From an uncultured Clostridia bacterium (GTDB taxonomy: Bacteria > Bacillota > Clostridia > UBA1381): a stretch of 9,594 nt of DNA. The notes below the pieces were generated by a model. The model ran no database searches, was not told the origin of the DNA, and saw only the letters and a program-made list of their open reading frames with translations. Position 1 is the stretch's first letter. Each line of letters starts with the position of its first letter. Where the stretch lies: NCBI GenBank assembly GCA_934454745.1, contig CAKSGP010000030.1, positions 1-9,594 on the forward strand, read 5' to 3'. Below, one piece after another: positions 1 through 7,208 of the stretch. The translations under genes were made by a program, and so were the position numbers.

Positions 1-31
1 GATTTAATACGTAAAACACAAAACATAAAAG

Positions 32-65
32 AAAAACCCGATAGCTCAGGCTAGCGGGTTTTTTT
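32..65. terminator. Bidirectional intrinsic terminator
   Basis: The left arm 32-45 pairs with 50-63 around a TCAG loop, with a single A/G mismatch at 41/54. The A-run at 32-36 and the T-run at 59-65 give a U-tract on either strand. It can end the leftward alcohol dehydrogenase transcript, whose stop codon lies about 44 bases upstream on that strand. It can also end a rightward gene lying outside the window. Bases 1-31 hold nothing I can assign. Confidence 0.85.
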
Positions 66-106
66 CTGGGTGTTTAGTCAAATGGTCTGTGCTAAAAGAA
101 TCAAAC

Positions 107-1261
107 CTAATCATACAAATGCTCAAGTATCAAACACACCTCTGCTTTTGATGGTACACGTGGATTTGTTGCGGTGCAGGCATCAGCTATTGCCTTTTCT
201 GCCATCTGCTCTACTGCGTTCATATACTCGCTCTTTTCAATTCCGCACTGGGAGATTGAAAGGGGAATGTTCATTTCCTTGTTCATAAACTGAATCCAGC
301 CTACAAGGGCACGGATAGTTGTAATTTCATTAAAGTTATTCACACCTAAAAGCTTTGCAACGTTGCAGTATTTCTCAACGCATCTGGGATAGTCTTTGCG
401 TGCCTTTGAGTGCTTGTTAATTCCTGAGTTGAACTCTATTACGTGGGGTAGGACAATGGCGTTTGCTCTGCCGTGGGGGATATGAAATCTCGCTCCGATT
501 GCGTGGGCAATACCATGGTTAAGCCCTAAGGATGCACTGTTAAAGGCAAGGCCTGCAAGGCAGGAGGCAACGTGCATTTTTGCACGTGCGTGGGTATCGT
601 TGTTGTCAAGGTATGACCGCAACAAAAACGTGCCGCAGATTTCGATTGCCTTTTCTGCAAGTGCCGCGGAGAATTCGTTGTTATTAATGCTGACGTAAGC
701 CTCAATAGCGTGGGTGAGAACGTCCATACCTGTGTCGGCAGTTACGCTTGCAGGTACACTTTTTACAAGCTCCGCATCAAGGATTGCCTCGGTAGGGAGC
801 AGTGTGTCGCTAACAAGCGGGTATTTTATATTACGTTCCGTGTCCGTTACAACGGAAAAACTCGTTACTTCCGAGCCTGTACCTGATGTTGTGGGGATTG
901 CGATTAGTGCAATATCCTTATTATTGGCACGTGTTGCAAATTCGCGGATTGCCTTTGCCGAGTCAATAGCACTTCCTCCGCCTAATGCTATAACGCAGTC
1001 AGGGTTGATTTCAAGAAGCTTCTTTACCCCTGAGGTAATCTTATCAAGTGGCGGATCAGGTACAACATCGGAAAATATGGAAAAGTCAATATATGATTTT
1101 TGCAACCGTTCTGTCACCTGTGATAACAGTGGACTTTTCGCAATGAACGGGTCCGTTATTACCATTATTTTTTTATAGTCAAGCTGGCATAATCTGTCAA
1201 GAGAATTTTCACCAAAATATATTTTTGTGTTAATATCAAAGCTTTTCATAGTTATGACCAT
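107..1261 (-). CDS. Iron-containing (group III) alcohol dehydrogenase
   Basis: A 384-residue NAD(P)-dependent alcohol dehydrogenase of the Fe-ADH family, full length for the group (about 380-390). It should interconvert an alcohol and an aldehyde or ketone in the cytoplasm, typically in fermentative redox balancing. The N-terminal Rossmann-like half carries GGGSAIDSAK at 94-103 and TTSGTGSEVT at 124-133, the nucleotide-binding signatures. The C-terminal helical half carries the metal ligands D180 and H184 (DVLTHAIEAY), H249 (LNHGIAHAIG) and H263 (IPHGRAN), with H253 also conserved; this is the FucO ligand pattern. The first ATG is chosen because GAAAGGA precedes it by four bases; a second ATG four codons in is possible. 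The gene stands alone with its own promoter and terminator. The exact substrate (ethanol, butanol, propanol, diol) cannot be decided from sequence. Confidence 0.93.
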   Translation of the reverse strand: MVITMKSFDINTKIYFGENSLDRLCQLDYKKIMVITDPFIAKSPLLSQVTERLQKSYIDFSIFSDVVPDPPLDKITSGVKKLLEINPDCVIALGGGSAIDSAKAIREFATRANNKDIALIAIPTTSGTGSEVTSFSVVTDTERNIKYPLVSDTLLPTEAILDAELVKSVPASVTADTGMDVLTHAIEAYVSINNNEFSAALAEKAIEICGTFLLRSYLDNNDTHARAKMHVASCLAGLAFNSASLGLNHGIAHAIGARFHIPHGRANAIVLPHVIEFNSGINKHSKARKDYPRCVEKYCNVAKLLGVNNFNEITTIRALVGWIQFMNKEMNIPLSISQCGIEKSEYMNAVEQMAEKAIADACTATNPRVPSKAEVCLILEHLYD

Positions 1262-1292
1262 TAAATCCTTTCACAAAACCTAAGTATGAAAG

Positions 1293-1368
1293 AAAATTGT
1301 TCGGGTTGTGCGTACGCACGAGCGAGTCTATACGCGAGCAATTGCAAAGGTGCAAGATGGACAATTTT
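1293..1368. repeat. 76-bp element closed by inverted repeats in the ADH leader
   Basis: AAAATTGTTC (1293-1302) and GGACAATTTT (1359-1368) are inverted repeats matching at 9 of 10 positions; the mismatch would be a G-U pair in RNA. The interior is GC-richer than its surroundings. It holds a perfect 12-bp palindrome GTGCGTACGCAC at 1308-1319, the palindrome GCAATTGC at 1338-1345 and a small hairpin TTGCA/TGCAA at 1342-1355. By the predicted start site near 1396 it lies in the 5' leader of the leftward alcohol dehydrogenase. It could be a structured leader RNA closed by the terminal helix, or a small dispersed MITE-like intergenic repeat. The repeat geometry is seen; the function is not known. 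Confidence 0.5.
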
Positions 1369-1402
1369 ATTCAAACTTCTCTATTCCTAATTTGATACTT
1401 AT

Positions 1403-1431
1403 ATTTTATCACAAATCAAGCCTTAATTCAA
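1403..1431 (-). promoter_or_regulatory. Sigma-A promoter of the alcohol dehydrogenase
   Basis: On the minus strand TTGAAT (1426-1431) is followed after 17 bases by TAAAAT (1403-1408). A TG one base upstream of the -10 gives an extended -10. Transcription would begin near 1396, leaving a leader of about 135 bases before the dehydrogenase start codon. Confidence 0.6.
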
Positions 1432-1460
1432 TAGATGTGGTACCTTTTTTTAGAAAAATG

Positions 1461-1489
1461 TTGCAAAAGCTTTTAAAATATGTTATACT
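1461..1489 (+). promoter_or_regulatory. Sigma-A promoter of the 97-residue protein
   Basis: TTGCAA (1461-1466), a 17-base spacer, then TATACT (1484-1489) preceded by TGT at 1481-1483, an extended -10. Transcription would begin near 1496, about 46 bases before the start codon at 1542. It is divergent to the dehydrogenase promoter about 30 bases away. Confidence 0.7.
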
Positions 1490-1541
1490 ATAAATATAGA
1501 TATAAAATGATTTGATTACTGTAGGGAAGGAGAACGTTAAA

Positions 1542-1835
1542 ATGGCGGAGAAAAAGAAAAAAACACTGAAATATAACGATAAGCCCATAATGAGATGCGG
1601 AAATAGAATTTACTACGGAAACCTTGAGGATAAGCTGATACTTGTGCTTGATGTTACAAAGTCAAAGAATGTAAACGGTCTCGAAGTCGCAACCGAGGTT
1701 CTTGTTCAGGTTATGGATAACACAAGCGAGCTTGGCAAAGGTCAGGTATTTCGTAAGGCTGTAAGAGAGGATTTATACAAGGCACTGGATATTGGCGAGT
1801 GGTGGTTGAAGGATGCGTTAAAACAGTTCGCATAA
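1542..1835 (+). CDS. Small conserved-looking soluble protein of unknown function
   Basis: A 97-residue protein I do not recognise. The start is the ATG at 1542, which has an AAGGAGA ribosome binding site nine bases upstream. A TTG start at 1512 would extend the frame, but it lacks a good site and lies within the predicted leader. The N-terminus is very lysine-rich (AEKKKKTLK). A likely beta-rich middle follows at roughly 17-55 (MRCGNRIYYGN, KLILVLDVT, TEVLVQVMD), then a helical C-terminus ending in WWLKDALKQF. There is no signal peptide and no membrane segment. A strong promoter, a good ribosome binding site and a dedicated terminator argue that it is a real, expressed gene. It stands alone, between a divergent alcohol dehydrogenase and a convergent SDR, so context gives no role. 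Confidence 0.85.
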   Translation: MAEKKKKTLKYNDKPIMRCGNRIYYGNLEDKLILVLDVTKSKNVNGLEVATEVLVQVMDNTSELGKGQVFRKAVREDLYKALDIGEWWLKDALKQFA

Positions 1836-1860
1836 TCCGTGCAGTAAAAATAGCACAGAA

Positions 1861-1888
1861 AAAGAACTTTCATTTGGAAAGTTCTTTT
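1861..1888. terminator. Bidirectional terminator shared by convergent genes
   Basis: A perfect 11-bp stem, AAAGAACTTTC (1861-1871) with GAAAGTTCTTT (1877-1887), around an ATTTG loop. T-rich sequence follows on the plus strand (TTTATTTTAT), and the A-run at 1858-1863 gives a U-tract on the minus strand. It ends the 97-residue gene 25 bases after its stop, and the leftward SDR whose stop codon touches the stem. Confidence 0.88.
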
Positions 1889-2663
1889 ATTTTATCACAC
1901 ATTTTTTACTCTGTATCAAATATACAATTTTCGCAAGTGCCTTATCCGACAGGAGGTGTCTTAAAGCTAATGCAAGCTTCATAAGTCCGCCTGGGATAAT
2001 CACTTGCTTTTTTAAAAACATCTTTTTTATTGCATATTCTGCAACGTCACGGCTTGTTAAGACAATCTTTTTTGCTGACTTTTCGGTGCCGTTGCCGAAA
2101 TTCACCCTTGCTACCTTGCCAAATTCCGTATGGACAGGTCCCGGACATAGTGCCGATATTGATACCCTGCTGTTCTTTTTCCGCAGTTCCTCTGCAATTG
2201 CCTGGGTTAATCGGAGTACGTAGGATTTTGATGCGTAGTATCCGCCAAAAAGGGGTCCGGGGAAAAATGCCGCAAGGGATGCAACATTTAGGATATATCC
2301 ACTATTTCGCTTTTCAAATTCCGTTAAAAACAGCTTTGTCAGAATATGTACTGCCTTAACGTTTGTATCAATCATTTGTAATTCGCGGTCAAGGTCATTT
2401 GATAAAAATTCGCCGAACACGCCAAAGCCTGCATTATTAATAAAAACGTCAACACAGGGTGCGTATTTTTGAAGCTTCATACATTCGTCAGGATTTGATA
2501 CATCAAGTGTAACGATTTCAACGTTAGTTTTCAGCTCGTGTTTTAATGATATGAGCCTATCCTCCCGTCGTGCAACGGCGATTATGTCATAGCCTTTATC
2601 CGATAGTATATGTGCCATGTCTCGGCCTAAGCCGGAGCTGGCACCGGTTATTAATGCTTTCAT
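1887..2663 (-). CDS. Short-chain dehydrogenase/reductase (SDR), classical type
   Basis: A 258-residue cytoplasmic NAD(P)-dependent oxidoreductase of the classical SDR superfamily. The cofactor motif TGASSGLG is at 6-13, NNAG at 76-79 and the structural N101 in DTNVKAVH. The catalytic set is S129 (NVAS), Y142 and K146 (GYYASKS), followed by CPGPVHTEF at 173-181. An arginine pair at 32-33 after the second strand suggests NADPH preference, which is an inference. The overall pattern is closest to bacterial DltE/YqjQ-like SDRs, for which the physiological substrate is generally undefined. The ATG start has GAAAGGAA about ten bases upstream. It lies 141 bases downstream of ilvD on the same strand. 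I found no convincing promoter in that gap, only weak matches, so it may depend partly on read-through past the hairpin at 2763-2788. The substrate is unknown. Confidence 0.9.
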   Translation of the reverse strand: MKALITGASSGLGRDMAHILSDKGYDIIAVARREDRLISLKHELKTNVEIVTLDVSNPDECMKLQKYAPCVDVFINNAGFGVFGEFLSNDLDRELQMIDTNVKAVHILTKLFLTEFEKRNSGYILNVASLAAFFPGPLFGGYYASKSYVLRLTQAIAEELRKKNSRVSISALCPGPVHTEFGKVARVNFGNGTEKSAKKIVLTSRDVAEYAIKKMFLKKQVIIPGGLMKLALALRHLLSDKALAKIVYLIQSKKCVIK

Positions 2664-2762
2664 AAGATTGGGTTCCTTTCCTAAAGTGTGCGCAGACCGT
2701 TCAAGGGCAAATAAAGTACATAGGCGAAAAGTATGTAAAGCCTCGTATTAAAATAAGTTGTT

Positions 2763-2788
2763 GAAATCTGCAACAAATTGCAGATTTC
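2763..2788. terminator. Strong hairpin in the ilvD-SDR gap, possible terminator
   Basis: A perfect 11-bp stem, GAAATCTGCAA (2763-2773) with TTGCAGATTTC (2778-2788), and a four-base loop. It sits 16 bases beyond the ilvD stop, where a terminator would be expected. However, the minus-strand tail is AACAACTTATTTTA, with no immediate U-run, so termination of ilvD may be incomplete. The better T-tract (TTTTTATA) follows on the plus strand, where no gene is being read. Confidence 0.5.
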
Positions 2789-2804
2789 TTTTTATATAGC
2801 CTTA

Positions 2805-4469
2805 TTAGTCGTCAAGCATTACTGCACCCTGCATTGCAGAGGATACAAGCTTTGAATATCTTCTCAAATAGCCTGATTTTATCTTTGGCTCGTTTGGTGT
2901 CCAGTTCTTCTTTCTTTCTGCCATTTCCTCATCTGATACCTTAACATTAAGTATACCCTTTGTAATGTCGATTTCAATTATATCGCCATTCTTAACAAAG
3001 GCTATTGGTCCGCCCTCCATTGCTTCAGGTGATACGTGGCCGATTGCCGCACCGCGTGTTGCGCCTGAGAAACGTCCGTCTGTTATAAGTGCGACCTCCT
3101 TGTCAAGTCCCATACCGCAGATTGCAGATGTGGGGGAGAGCATCTCTCGCATACCCGGTCCGCCCTTTGGTCCTTCGTAGCGGATAACAACGACGTCCCC
3201 TGCCTTTATCTCACCGGCATAGATTGCCGCAATTGCCTCGTCCTCACTGTCATAAACCTTAGCAGGTCCTTCGTGCTTAAGCATTTCAGGTGCAACGGCA
3301 CTTCTCTTAACAACAGAACCATCCACTGCAAGGTTACCCTTTAGTACGGCTATACCGCCTGTTTTTGAATATGGATTGTCGAGGGGACGGATAACGCTGT
3401 AATCTTTTACCTCATGTCCCTTTATGTTCTCGCCCTGGGTTTTGCCTGTTACGGTCATTGTGTCAAGCTTTAGTAAATCTGCCTTAGATAGCTCGTTCAT
3501 AACCGCTGTTACACCGCCTGCGGCATATAAATCCTGAACGTGATGGTCGCCTGCAGGAGCAAGATGACATAGGTTAGGTGTTACCTCGCTTATTTCGTTT
3601 GCATAGTCAAGGGATATGGGTGCTTTTGCCTCATATGCTATTGCAGGAAGATGAAGCATTGAGTTTGTTGAACAGCCAAGTGCCATATCTACACGCAATG
3701 CATTATAAAGTGCATCGGGAGTAATTATGTCACGGGGGCGGATATTTCTCTCCAATAGCTCCATTATTTTCATACCTGCCTGTTTTGCAAGTCTTATTCT
3801 CTCTGAATATACTGCCGGGATTGTGCCGTTGCCGGGAAGTGCCATACCCAAAACCTCACACAGACAGTTCATTGAGTTGGCTGTAAACATTCCCGAACAG
3901 GAACCGCAGGTGGGACATGCCGCCTCCTCAAGCTCTAATAGTCCCTGCTCATCTATTGTACCCGCTTTAAATGCACCTACTGCCTCAAAGGCTGTGTTTA
4001 AGTCACGGTCCTTGCCCTTGTAGTTCATTGAAAGCATAGGTCCGCCTGAGCATATGATTGATGGGATATTAAGTCTTGATGCGGCAATAAGCATACCTGG
4101 TACTATCTTGTCGCAGTTAGGGATAAGTACAAGTGCATCAAAGCCGTGGGCTAATGCCATTGACTCAATTGAATCGGCGATAAGCTCACGTGATGCAAGA
4201 GAGTATTTCATTCCTACGTGGCCCATTGCAATTCCGTCACATACTCCGATTGCAGGGAACTCAAGAGGCGTTCCGCCTGCTATTCTTACGCCTGCTTTTA
4301 CTGCCTCGGCGATTTTGTCAAGCTGGATATGGCCCGGGATAATCTCGTTCTTTGAGGATACTACACCGATTAATGGACGGGAAAGCTCCTCATCTGTGAG
4401 TCCGCTTGCCTTAAAGAGAGAACGGTGGGGTGTCTTTTCAACACCTTTTTTCACTAAATCACTATACAT
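2805..4469 (-). CDS. ilvD: Dihydroxyacid dehydratase
   Basis: A 554-residue dihydroxyacid dehydratase (EC 4.2.1.9), full length. It dehydrates 2,3-dihydroxy-isovalerate and 2,3-dihydroxy-3-methylvalerate to the keto acids that become valine, leucine and isoleucine. Diagnostic motifs are [10 protein letters not shown] (117-126, C119), [17 protein letters not shown] (185-201) and DGRFSG at 464-469, whose serine is the proposed base. Residues 45-47 read PGH, as in the oxygen-labile [4Fe-4S] E. coli-type enzyme, rather than the PCN of oxygen-tolerant [2Fe-2S] enzymes; this fits an anaerobe. The ATG start has GAAAGGA upstream. It follows the membrane protein gene by only 25 bases and so is probably the last gene of the truA operon. 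No ilvB, ilvC or leu genes are next to it. There is no T-box or leader peptide directly upstream, so any amino-acid control would have to act elsewhere. Confidence 0.96.
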   Translation of the reverse strand: MYSDLVKKGVEKTPHRSLFKASGLTDEELSRPLIGVVSSKNEIIPGHIQLDKIAEAVKAGVRIAGGTPLEFPAIGVCDGIAMGHVGMKYSLASRELIADSIESMALAHGFDALVLIPNCDKIVPGMLIAASRLNIPSIICSGGPMLSMNYKGKDRDLNTAFEAVGAFKAGTIDEQGLLELEEAACPTCGSCSGMFTANSMNCLCEVLGMALPGNGTIPAVYSERIRLAKQAGMKIMELLERNIRPRDIITPDALYNALRVDMALGCSTNSMLHLPAIAYEAKAPISLDYANEISEVTPNLCHLAPAGDHHVQDLYAAGGVTAVMNELSKADLLKLDTMTVTGKTQGENIKGHEVKDYSVIRPLDNPYSKTGGIAVLKGNLAVDGSVVKRSAVAPEMLKHEGPAKVYDSEDEAIAAIYAGEIKAGDVVVIRYEGPKGGPGMREMLSPTSAICGMGLDKEVALITDGRFSGATRGAAIGHVSPEAMEGGPIAFVKNGDIIEIDITKGILNVKVSDEEMAERKKNWTPNEPKIKSGYLRRYSKLVSSAMQGAVMLDD

Positions 4470-4494
4470 TTTATATCATTCCTTTCAGAAATTT

Positions 4495-6084
4495 TTACTT
4501 TTTGATTATTTCAAGGCTGTTTTCGTAAACAACCATATATGTATGTCGGTTTATCATAATCAGGTTTTTAACCGCCATTGGTGCGGAGTACCATGATTTT
4601 ATATCGTCTGCCTCACCGCAGAGTACGTCGCGTCCGTTATTGTAGAGGATAGTGGATTTGTACACGTCAAGGTAGTCAGGGATTGACTCGGTAGCTGATG
4701 TAGAATACAAGGAGCCCTTGCGGTTATATACATTTATATAGGGGAGATTGTCCGATATATAGCTTACGGCACGCCATCCCCTTTTATCTATTGCGGTATG
4801 GAATATTTCCATATCGTCAAAGCGGATAAGGTAGTTTAGCTCACCGTCGGAATTGACGCTTGATATGGCGTTATCCGCACAGATATATGCATCGTTCTTA
4901 TAACCTGATGAACCGAAAATCAGGGAGTCGGCTATCTCTGATCCATTTATGGGATCGGGTTTGTATATGTCAAATGCCATAACATAGGATTTTACGGCAT
5001 TTTCCGTGCTTATCAATGACACCGCAACGTTACGGGATTTTAACATCTGGGCAGAGGTGATATAGTTAACGCCTGAAATCCAGGAAAAAACCTCCTCGCC
5101 CTTCTTGTTATATACCGTTACTCCGCCTTTATATGAGGCTTTGTTTGTCACAAGTGCAACATCGCCCTTTTCCGATACGGAGCAGGTTTTGATTTTGTTT
5201 GCTGTGTCTATGGAATATACAAGGTCCTTGCCCTTATACAGATTAAGGTGTGTGCTGTCCTTGCCTGCAACGGCTATATATTTACCCGATACGGACAGTA
5301 TAGGGTTTGAAATTTGAGTTTCCTGCTCCCATTTCTTTTCGCCATTGTGGGTTATATAGCATATATAGTTTGATTTTACGCAGACAACGCCGTTTTTATA
5401 TCTGTGAAAGCTTGCGGTGTCTGCTTCAGCGAAAGGGACAGATGCCTTTATTTCATCTATGGTATCATAGGAGGTGTATGCCGTTTCGCCTTCAGCCCGG
5501 GCGGTTATTCCGAAAACCGAGCCATCGCCGATAATGGGGATTCCCTTTAAGGGGGTGTATTCTATGCCAAATACTCGCATAAGCAATGAGAAATTATATG
5601 AGAAGTTACTCTTATATATTCCCACTATGCCTGTGTCTGTTATAAAGAAGAGATACGAGAATACAAGCATTATACAAACAATGATTGTTGCCCAGAGTGG
5701 TTTTAAAGAATACCAGATACCCTTTTTTTGTGTAGGCGGAATAGCATCCTGCTTTTTTCTGCTCTGTGTGGGGGCAGGTGTATCAATATTACGCCGATTT
5801 TCAGCTCGGGGACGGAGTGGTATAACGTTTCCCTCAATATCAAGATTACCGAAAACCTCATCTTGCGGTATTTCGGGCATCTTTGGTTCAGGAATATTTA
5901 CCACCGTGGTTTCCTCTGTAGGCTGTGGCTTTATATCCACAACGAGAGTATCGCCTAAAATCTCCTCACGGGGAGCCTCCTTTTGTATCTGCGGTATCAC
6001 CGTAGTGTCACCGCCTATTGCGTCATCAGGCGAATCGTAATAGCCGATTAACTCGTCTAATAATTTATCCTGTTCATTATCCAT
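4495..6084 (-). CDS. Membrane-anchored propeller-like protein (DUF5711-like)
   Basis: A 529-residue single-pass membrane protein. Residues 1-125 are acidic, proline- and threonine-rich and probably disordered and cytoplasmic. A basic stretch (KKQD, QKKG) precedes one hydrophobic helix at about 131-149 (WATIIVCIMLVFSYLFFIT). From about 215 to the end, repeated beta-rich blocks such as YKNGVVCVKSNY, SVSGKYIAVAGK, SEKGDVALVTN and DKRGWRAVSY resemble WD40/PQQ-type propeller blades and would lie outside the membrane. The architecture matches what I recall of the clostridial DUF5711 family; its function is unknown. Three Asp/Glu-Thr-hydrophobic motifs occur in the tail (GDTTVIP at 25-31, GDTLVVD at 44-50, EETTVVN at 57-63). 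Its ATG overlaps the truA stop by one base (TAATG). Its AAGGAGG ribosome binding site is encoded by the final truA codons, so the two are translationally coupled. ilvD follows after 25 bases. Confidence 0.8.
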   Translation of the reverse strand: MDNEQDKLLDELIGYYDSPDDAIGGDTTVIPQIQKEAPREEILGDTLVVDIKPQPTEETTVVNIPEPKMPEIPQDEVFGNLDIEGNVIPLRPRAENRRNIDTPAPTQSRKKQDAIPPTQKKGIWYSLKPLWATIIVCIMLVFSYLFFITDTGIVGIYKSNFSYNFSLLMRVFGIEYTPLKGIPIIGDGSVFGITARAEGETAYTSYDTIDEIKASVPFAEADTASFHRYKNGVVCVKSNYICYITHNGEKKWEQETQISNPILSVSGKYIAVAGKDSTHLNLYKGKDLVYSIDTANKIKTCSVSEKGDVALVTNKASYKGGVTVYNKKGEEVFSWISGVNYITSAQMLKSRNVAVSLISTENAVKSYVMAFDIYKPDPINGSEIADSLIFGSSGYKNDAYICADNAISSVNSDGELNYLIRFDDMEIFHTAIDKRGWRAVSYISDNLPYINVYNRKGSLYSTSATESIPDYLDVYKSTILYNNGRDVLCGEADDIKSWYSAPMAVKNLIMINRHTYMVVYENSLEIIKK

Positions 6085-6815
6085 TAATAGAATACCTCCT
6101 TAAGGCACAGACCTTTTGCTGGTGCTGTTATTCCTGCCATACTCCGCTGTTTAGATTCTATAATATGGGGGATTTCATTGGGGTCGAGCTTGCCTGCACC
6201 TGCAAAAACAAGTGTACCTGCAATAATCCGCACCATATTATAAAGAAATCCGTTGCCTGTTACATCTATGGTTATAATATTTCCCTTTTTGTCAATTTTA
6301 ATTGCATAAATAGTACGTACCGTTGTTTTGACGGTGAAACCGCTTCGGGCAAAGCCGATAAAATCGTGTGTGCCTAAAAAATGCTCGCCTGCCTCACGCA
6401 TTTTAGCAATGTCAAGTCCATATTTATAATGCCAGCTAAATCTCCTCATAAACACATCGCCGAATGTGCTATTATCAATAGTGTATCGGTATGTTTTGCC
6501 CTTGGCACTGTATGATGATGAAAAATCCTCATCTATATATTGTGCATTGGTACATACAATGTCCTGGGGGAGATAGGTGTTAAGTGCGAAGGGGAGCCTG
6601 TCACAGGGTATTCCAGAGCTCGTTTTAAAATCTGCAACATAGCCTGATGCGTGAACTCCCGAATCTGTCCTTCCGCAACCGTTGGGCGTAACGTCCTCGC
6701 CTGTCACTTTATATATGGCATCCTTTAAGATGCCCTGGATGGTGGGTTTATCAGGCTGTATCTGCCAGCCATGATAGTTCGTTCCGTCAAACTGTAAATC
6801 CAATCTGATATTCAT
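6084..6815 (-). CDS. truA: tRNA pseudouridine(38-40) synthase
   Basis: A 243-residue TruA (EC 5.4.99.12), which converts uridines 38-40 in the tRNA anticodon arm to pseudouridine. Numbering from the chosen ATG, the N-terminal domain begins with FDGTNYHGWQIQ. The catalytic aspartate is D51 in GCGRTDSGVHA (46-56), followed by the conserved RLPFALNTYLP. Later family motifs are SAKGKTYRY, FLGTHDFIGFARSG and GNGFLYNMVRIIAGTL. A GTG four codons upstream (6827) would add MIIG. The predicted transcription start is near 6830, only about three bases before that GTG, so the ATG at 6815 with a leader of about 15 bases is preferred. The ribosome binding site is weak (AGTGAGTG). It heads a leftward operon with the propeller-like membrane protein and ilvD. 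Confidence 0.95.
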   Translation of the reverse strand: MNIRLDLQFDGTNYHGWQIQPDKPTIQGILKDAIYKVTGEDVTPNGCGRTDSGVHASGYVADFKTSSGIPCDRLPFALNTYLPQDIVCTNAQYIDEDFSSSYSAKGKTYRYTIDNSTFGDVFMRRFSWHYKYGLDIAKMREAGEHFLGTHDFIGFARSGFTVKTTVRTIYAIKIDKKGNIITIDVTGNGFLYNMVRIIAGTLVFAGAGKLDPNEIPHIIESKQRSMAGITAPAKGLCLKEVFY

Positions 6816-6836
6816 ACCTATAATCACTCACTTTAT

Positions 6837-6865
6837 ATTGTAGCACTATTTCAGCGAAATTTCAA
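6837..6865 (-). promoter_or_regulatory. Sigma-A promoter of the truA operon
   Basis: On the minus strand TTGAAA (6860-6865), exactly 17 bases, then TACAAT (6837-6842) with an upstream TGC forming an extended -10. The predicted start near 6830 gives a very short leader to the truA ATG at 6815. This is the only good promoter I found upstream of truA, its partner and ilvD. Confidence 0.78.
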
Positions 6866-6897
6866 TAAAAAATTCCCATAATAATATATTGTATCAC

Positions 6898-6933
6898 AAA
6901 AATAACCCGATTGCAACAAAATATGCAATCGGG
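6898..6933 (-). terminator. Intrinsic terminator of the 48-residue membrane protein gene
   Basis: A perfect 10-bp stem, CCCGATTGCA (6906-6915) with TGCAATCGGG (6924-6933), around an 8-base loop. Read leftward it is followed by TTATTTTTG, a U-rich tail; read rightward the tail is GC-rich. It therefore serves the minus-strand gene at 7000-7146 and gives it a 3' untranslated region of about 100 bases. It also insulates the truA promoter just beyond. Confidence 0.8.
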
Positions 6934-6956
6934 CGGGAGGATTTCAAAGAAAAAAC

Positions 6957-6985
6957 TTGAAATTTCTCGGCTTAAATAGTATAAT
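6957..6985 (+). promoter_or_regulatory. Near-consensus plus-strand promoter, antisense to the small membrane protein gene
   Basis: TTGAAA (6957-6962), a 17-base spacer, then a perfect TATAAT (6980-6985). The predicted start near 6992 lies just outside the 3' end of the minus-strand gene at 7000-7146, so the RNA would be complementary to that whole gene and its leader. I see no clear plus-strand terminator before the radical SAM gene at 7321. The transcript could therefore be a separate antisense RNA or a leader of about 330 bases for that gene. Confidence 0.6.
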
Positions 6986-6999
6986 ATATGCGTTAGTCA

Positions 7000-7146
7000 T
7001 TATCGGAGCAGAAATTTTGTATAAATTCCGCCTCCAAGCACAATTACGGCAACTGCAAAGGTTGCAAGTGCGGCAGTGTGGGATAATGCTCCGAATGATG
7101 TTAAAAATAAAACTATTGCAATGATAAAGTATGTACAGGGTTCCAT
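7000..7146 (-). CDS. Small two-helix membrane protein (possible type I toxin-like peptide)
   Basis: A 48-residue hydrophobic protein I do not recognise. The ATG at 7146 is chosen because GAAAGGA lies 11 bases upstream; a TTG at 7182 would add 12 residues but has no site. It consists almost entirely of two predicted membrane helices, at about 5-21 (TYFIIAIVLFLTSFGAL) and 24-41 (TAALATFAVAVIVLGGG), with a short basic end YTKFLLR. It has its own promoter (7209-7237), an inverted repeat in its leader and a strong terminator (6898-6933), so it is a complete small transcription unit. A plus-strand promoter at 6957-6985 fires into it as antisense. That set of features recalls type I toxin-antitoxin genes of Firmicutes such as txpA/ratA, although those toxins mostly have one helix. 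It could equally be an ordinary small membrane protein. Confidence 0.62.
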   Translation of the reverse strand: MEPCTYFIIAIVLFLTSFGALSHTAALATFAVAVIVLGGGIYTKFLLR

Positions 7147-7180
7147 AATAGTAATCGTCCTTTCATAATAAAATTCAAAC

Positions 7181-7200
7181 AACAGTTCAGAACAACTGTT
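7181..7200. promoter_or_regulatory. Inverted repeat at the start of the small-gene leader
   Basis: AACAGTT (7181-7187) and AACTGTT (7194-7200) are perfect 7-bp inverted repeats around a 6-base spacer. They lie a few bases past the predicted start site (about 7202) of the minus-strand small gene. They could form a 5' hairpin in that mRNA or serve as an operator for a dimeric repressor. No U-tract follows on either strand, so this is not a terminator. Confidence 0.5.
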
Positions 7201-7208
7201 CGATTATT

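Noticed and set aside
1308..1493. 61-codon plus-strand reading frame next to the palindrome
   Set aside because: It starts inside the inverted-repeat element and runs through the dehydrogenase leader, its promoter and the promoter of the next gene. It has no ribosome binding site and no plausible protein character.
4054..4596. 180-codon plus-strand reading frame opposite ilvD
   Set aside because: It is the antisense shadow of ilvD, has no ribosome binding site, and the minus-strand protein is an unambiguous dihydroxyacid dehydratase.
6941..6963. ATTTCAA/TTGAAAT inverted repeat in the 3' region of the small membrane gene
   Set aside because: Only 7 bp of AT-rich stem with a 9-base loop and no U-tract. 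It overlaps the -35 of the antisense promoter, so it is noted but not called a terminator or operator.
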